Assembly: GCA_951640165.1 (NCBI GenBank)
Contig: OX621241.1
Location: 9,243,001-9,307,000 of the forward strand
Length of the DNA: 64,000 bases
From: Pseudoips prasinana
Lineage: Eukaryota > Arthropoda > Insecta > Lepidoptera > Nolidae
Reading direction: 5' to 3'
This document shows positions 63,209 through 64,000 of the stretch, piece by piece (the stretch's first letter is position 1; every line of letters starts with the position of its first letter). Made by a program: the position numbers and the translations under genes. The notes under the pieces were generated by a model. It saw only the letters and a list, made by a program, of their open reading frames with translations, was not told where the DNA came from and did no database searches.

Positions 63209-63789
63209 AAGTATATTCTATACTGGCATATTCCAACAGGAGTTTAGAAACCGTCACATTTTAGTCCGTGAGAGTTCGACATCAGTCGTTATCATACCCA
63301 GGCGATACAACACCTAACAGAAGCCAAGTATTTTACGTTCTGAACAATATAAGTTAACGTTACACCTGTAAAGCCGATAATTAATTATAACTAGGAAGTT
63401 GGAGGAGGTGGCTCCTCAAGCGTGAAGTTACATAAAGACTACTTTTTAAAGAAATACATTTTGGGTTTCCAATTTTCCATATTCCTTTAATTATGGATTA
63501 GTAATTTAATTGGGGAGGATATTTATCTTGACTATACGCTCTTAATATCCCCAACAAGGAATTTTACTAGGCACGGTATAAGTTAAGAGTGTATTTAGGA
63601 ACACTGACTTAGTACTGACTACGGATTCTCGAGTACCTACTGGCAGTTGCGCCATGCTAGTAACTTTTTAGTGCCATTTGTACCCATTGACCTTTATGTA
63701 TTCTACATATAAGTCTATGTTTGTACCCAGTAAATGATATTCAATTTATTTTTTACTATAATATGTAATTAGTATTCACCGTTCAAGTT

Positions 63790-63847
63790 ACTGTCCATTT
63801 TCTAATCAAGTGTGTAAAACCACACAGTCGATTAGGAAAGGAACAGT
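63790..63847. repeat. Imperfect hairpin
   Basis: actgtccattttctaatcaa against ttaggaaaggaacagt, with gtgtg / cacac around the loop. Confidence 0.65.
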
Positions 63848-63894
63848 AGGATGACGAAATATAGTCCTACTCGTACACACGGCTACATATCAAA

Positions 63895-63974
63895 CTATAC
63901 ATTTCCAATATAAGCTGACCTCTCTTATGAAAATCCTATACAATGCGAGATCAGCTTATACTGGAAATGTATAG
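63895..63974. repeat. Palindrome, about 28-bp arms
   Basis: ctatacatttccaatataag and cttatactggaaatgtatag, continued by ctgac / gatcag, with a loop of about 25 bases. Confidence 0.8.
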
Positions 63975-64000
63975 CTATTAAGAGTAAGTATGTGAGATGT

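Overview
This is a eukaryotic, insect-type window, most likely from a butterfly or moth. It is AT-rich, genes are split by GT-AG introns, and it is crowded with repeats: tRNA- and 5S-derived SINEs, RTE, CR1/Jockey and R1 LINE fragments, a mariner, TTAA-flanked MITEs and many foldbacks. The lepidopteran assignment is an inference from this repeat mix and my recollection of the families. No database search was possible.

The one clear host gene lies on the minus strand between 58151 and 30618. I could join eleven coding exons (57031-58130, 56250-56464, 48265-48392, 47134-47306, 40560-40772, 38560-38753, 36654-36749, 36303-36552, 34722-34830, 31666-31725, 30618-30815). Every junction is GT-AG, every phase agrees, and the total is 2,736 nt (911 codons plus TAG). 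The product is an acidic and Ser/Pro-rich, probably disordered N-terminal third followed by an Ala/Arg/Glu-rich coiled-coil protein. I do not recognise it with certainty; a quick-to-court-like coiled-coil protein is one unverified candidate. The 3' part of its fifth coding exon, with its 5' splice site, is tandemly repeated so that ten consecutive donor sites are present (38926-40772). This is the most unusual feature of the window.

Layout. 1-16.3 kb: repeats only, including a decayed RTE LINE carrying a recent 856-bp internal duplication (10.9-13.4 kb) and a minus-strand CR1-like LINE (13.6-16.3 kb). 16.3-19.1 kb: a TIR element with a Ser-rich ORF, invaded by a dead mariner. 20.3-24.4 kb: a 4.1-kb foldback element with 1.13-kb inverted arms and a 9-bp target duplication. 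24.4-30.5 kb: SINEs, a LINE 3' end and MITEs. 30.6-58.2 kb: the host gene. Its introns hold LINE fragments with snap-back inversions (41.0-43.3 kb), a broken THAP-domain gene (43.4-44.0 kb), a near-perfect 1,519-bp tandem duplication (48.4-51.4 kb) and SINEs. 58.2-64 kb: intergenic or upstream of the gene, with SINEs, MITEs and several hairpins.

Apart from the host gene, the protein-coding signals I can defend are all transposon relics or the THAP pseudogene. There are no operons, CRISPR arrays, rRNA genes or convincing functional tRNA genes.
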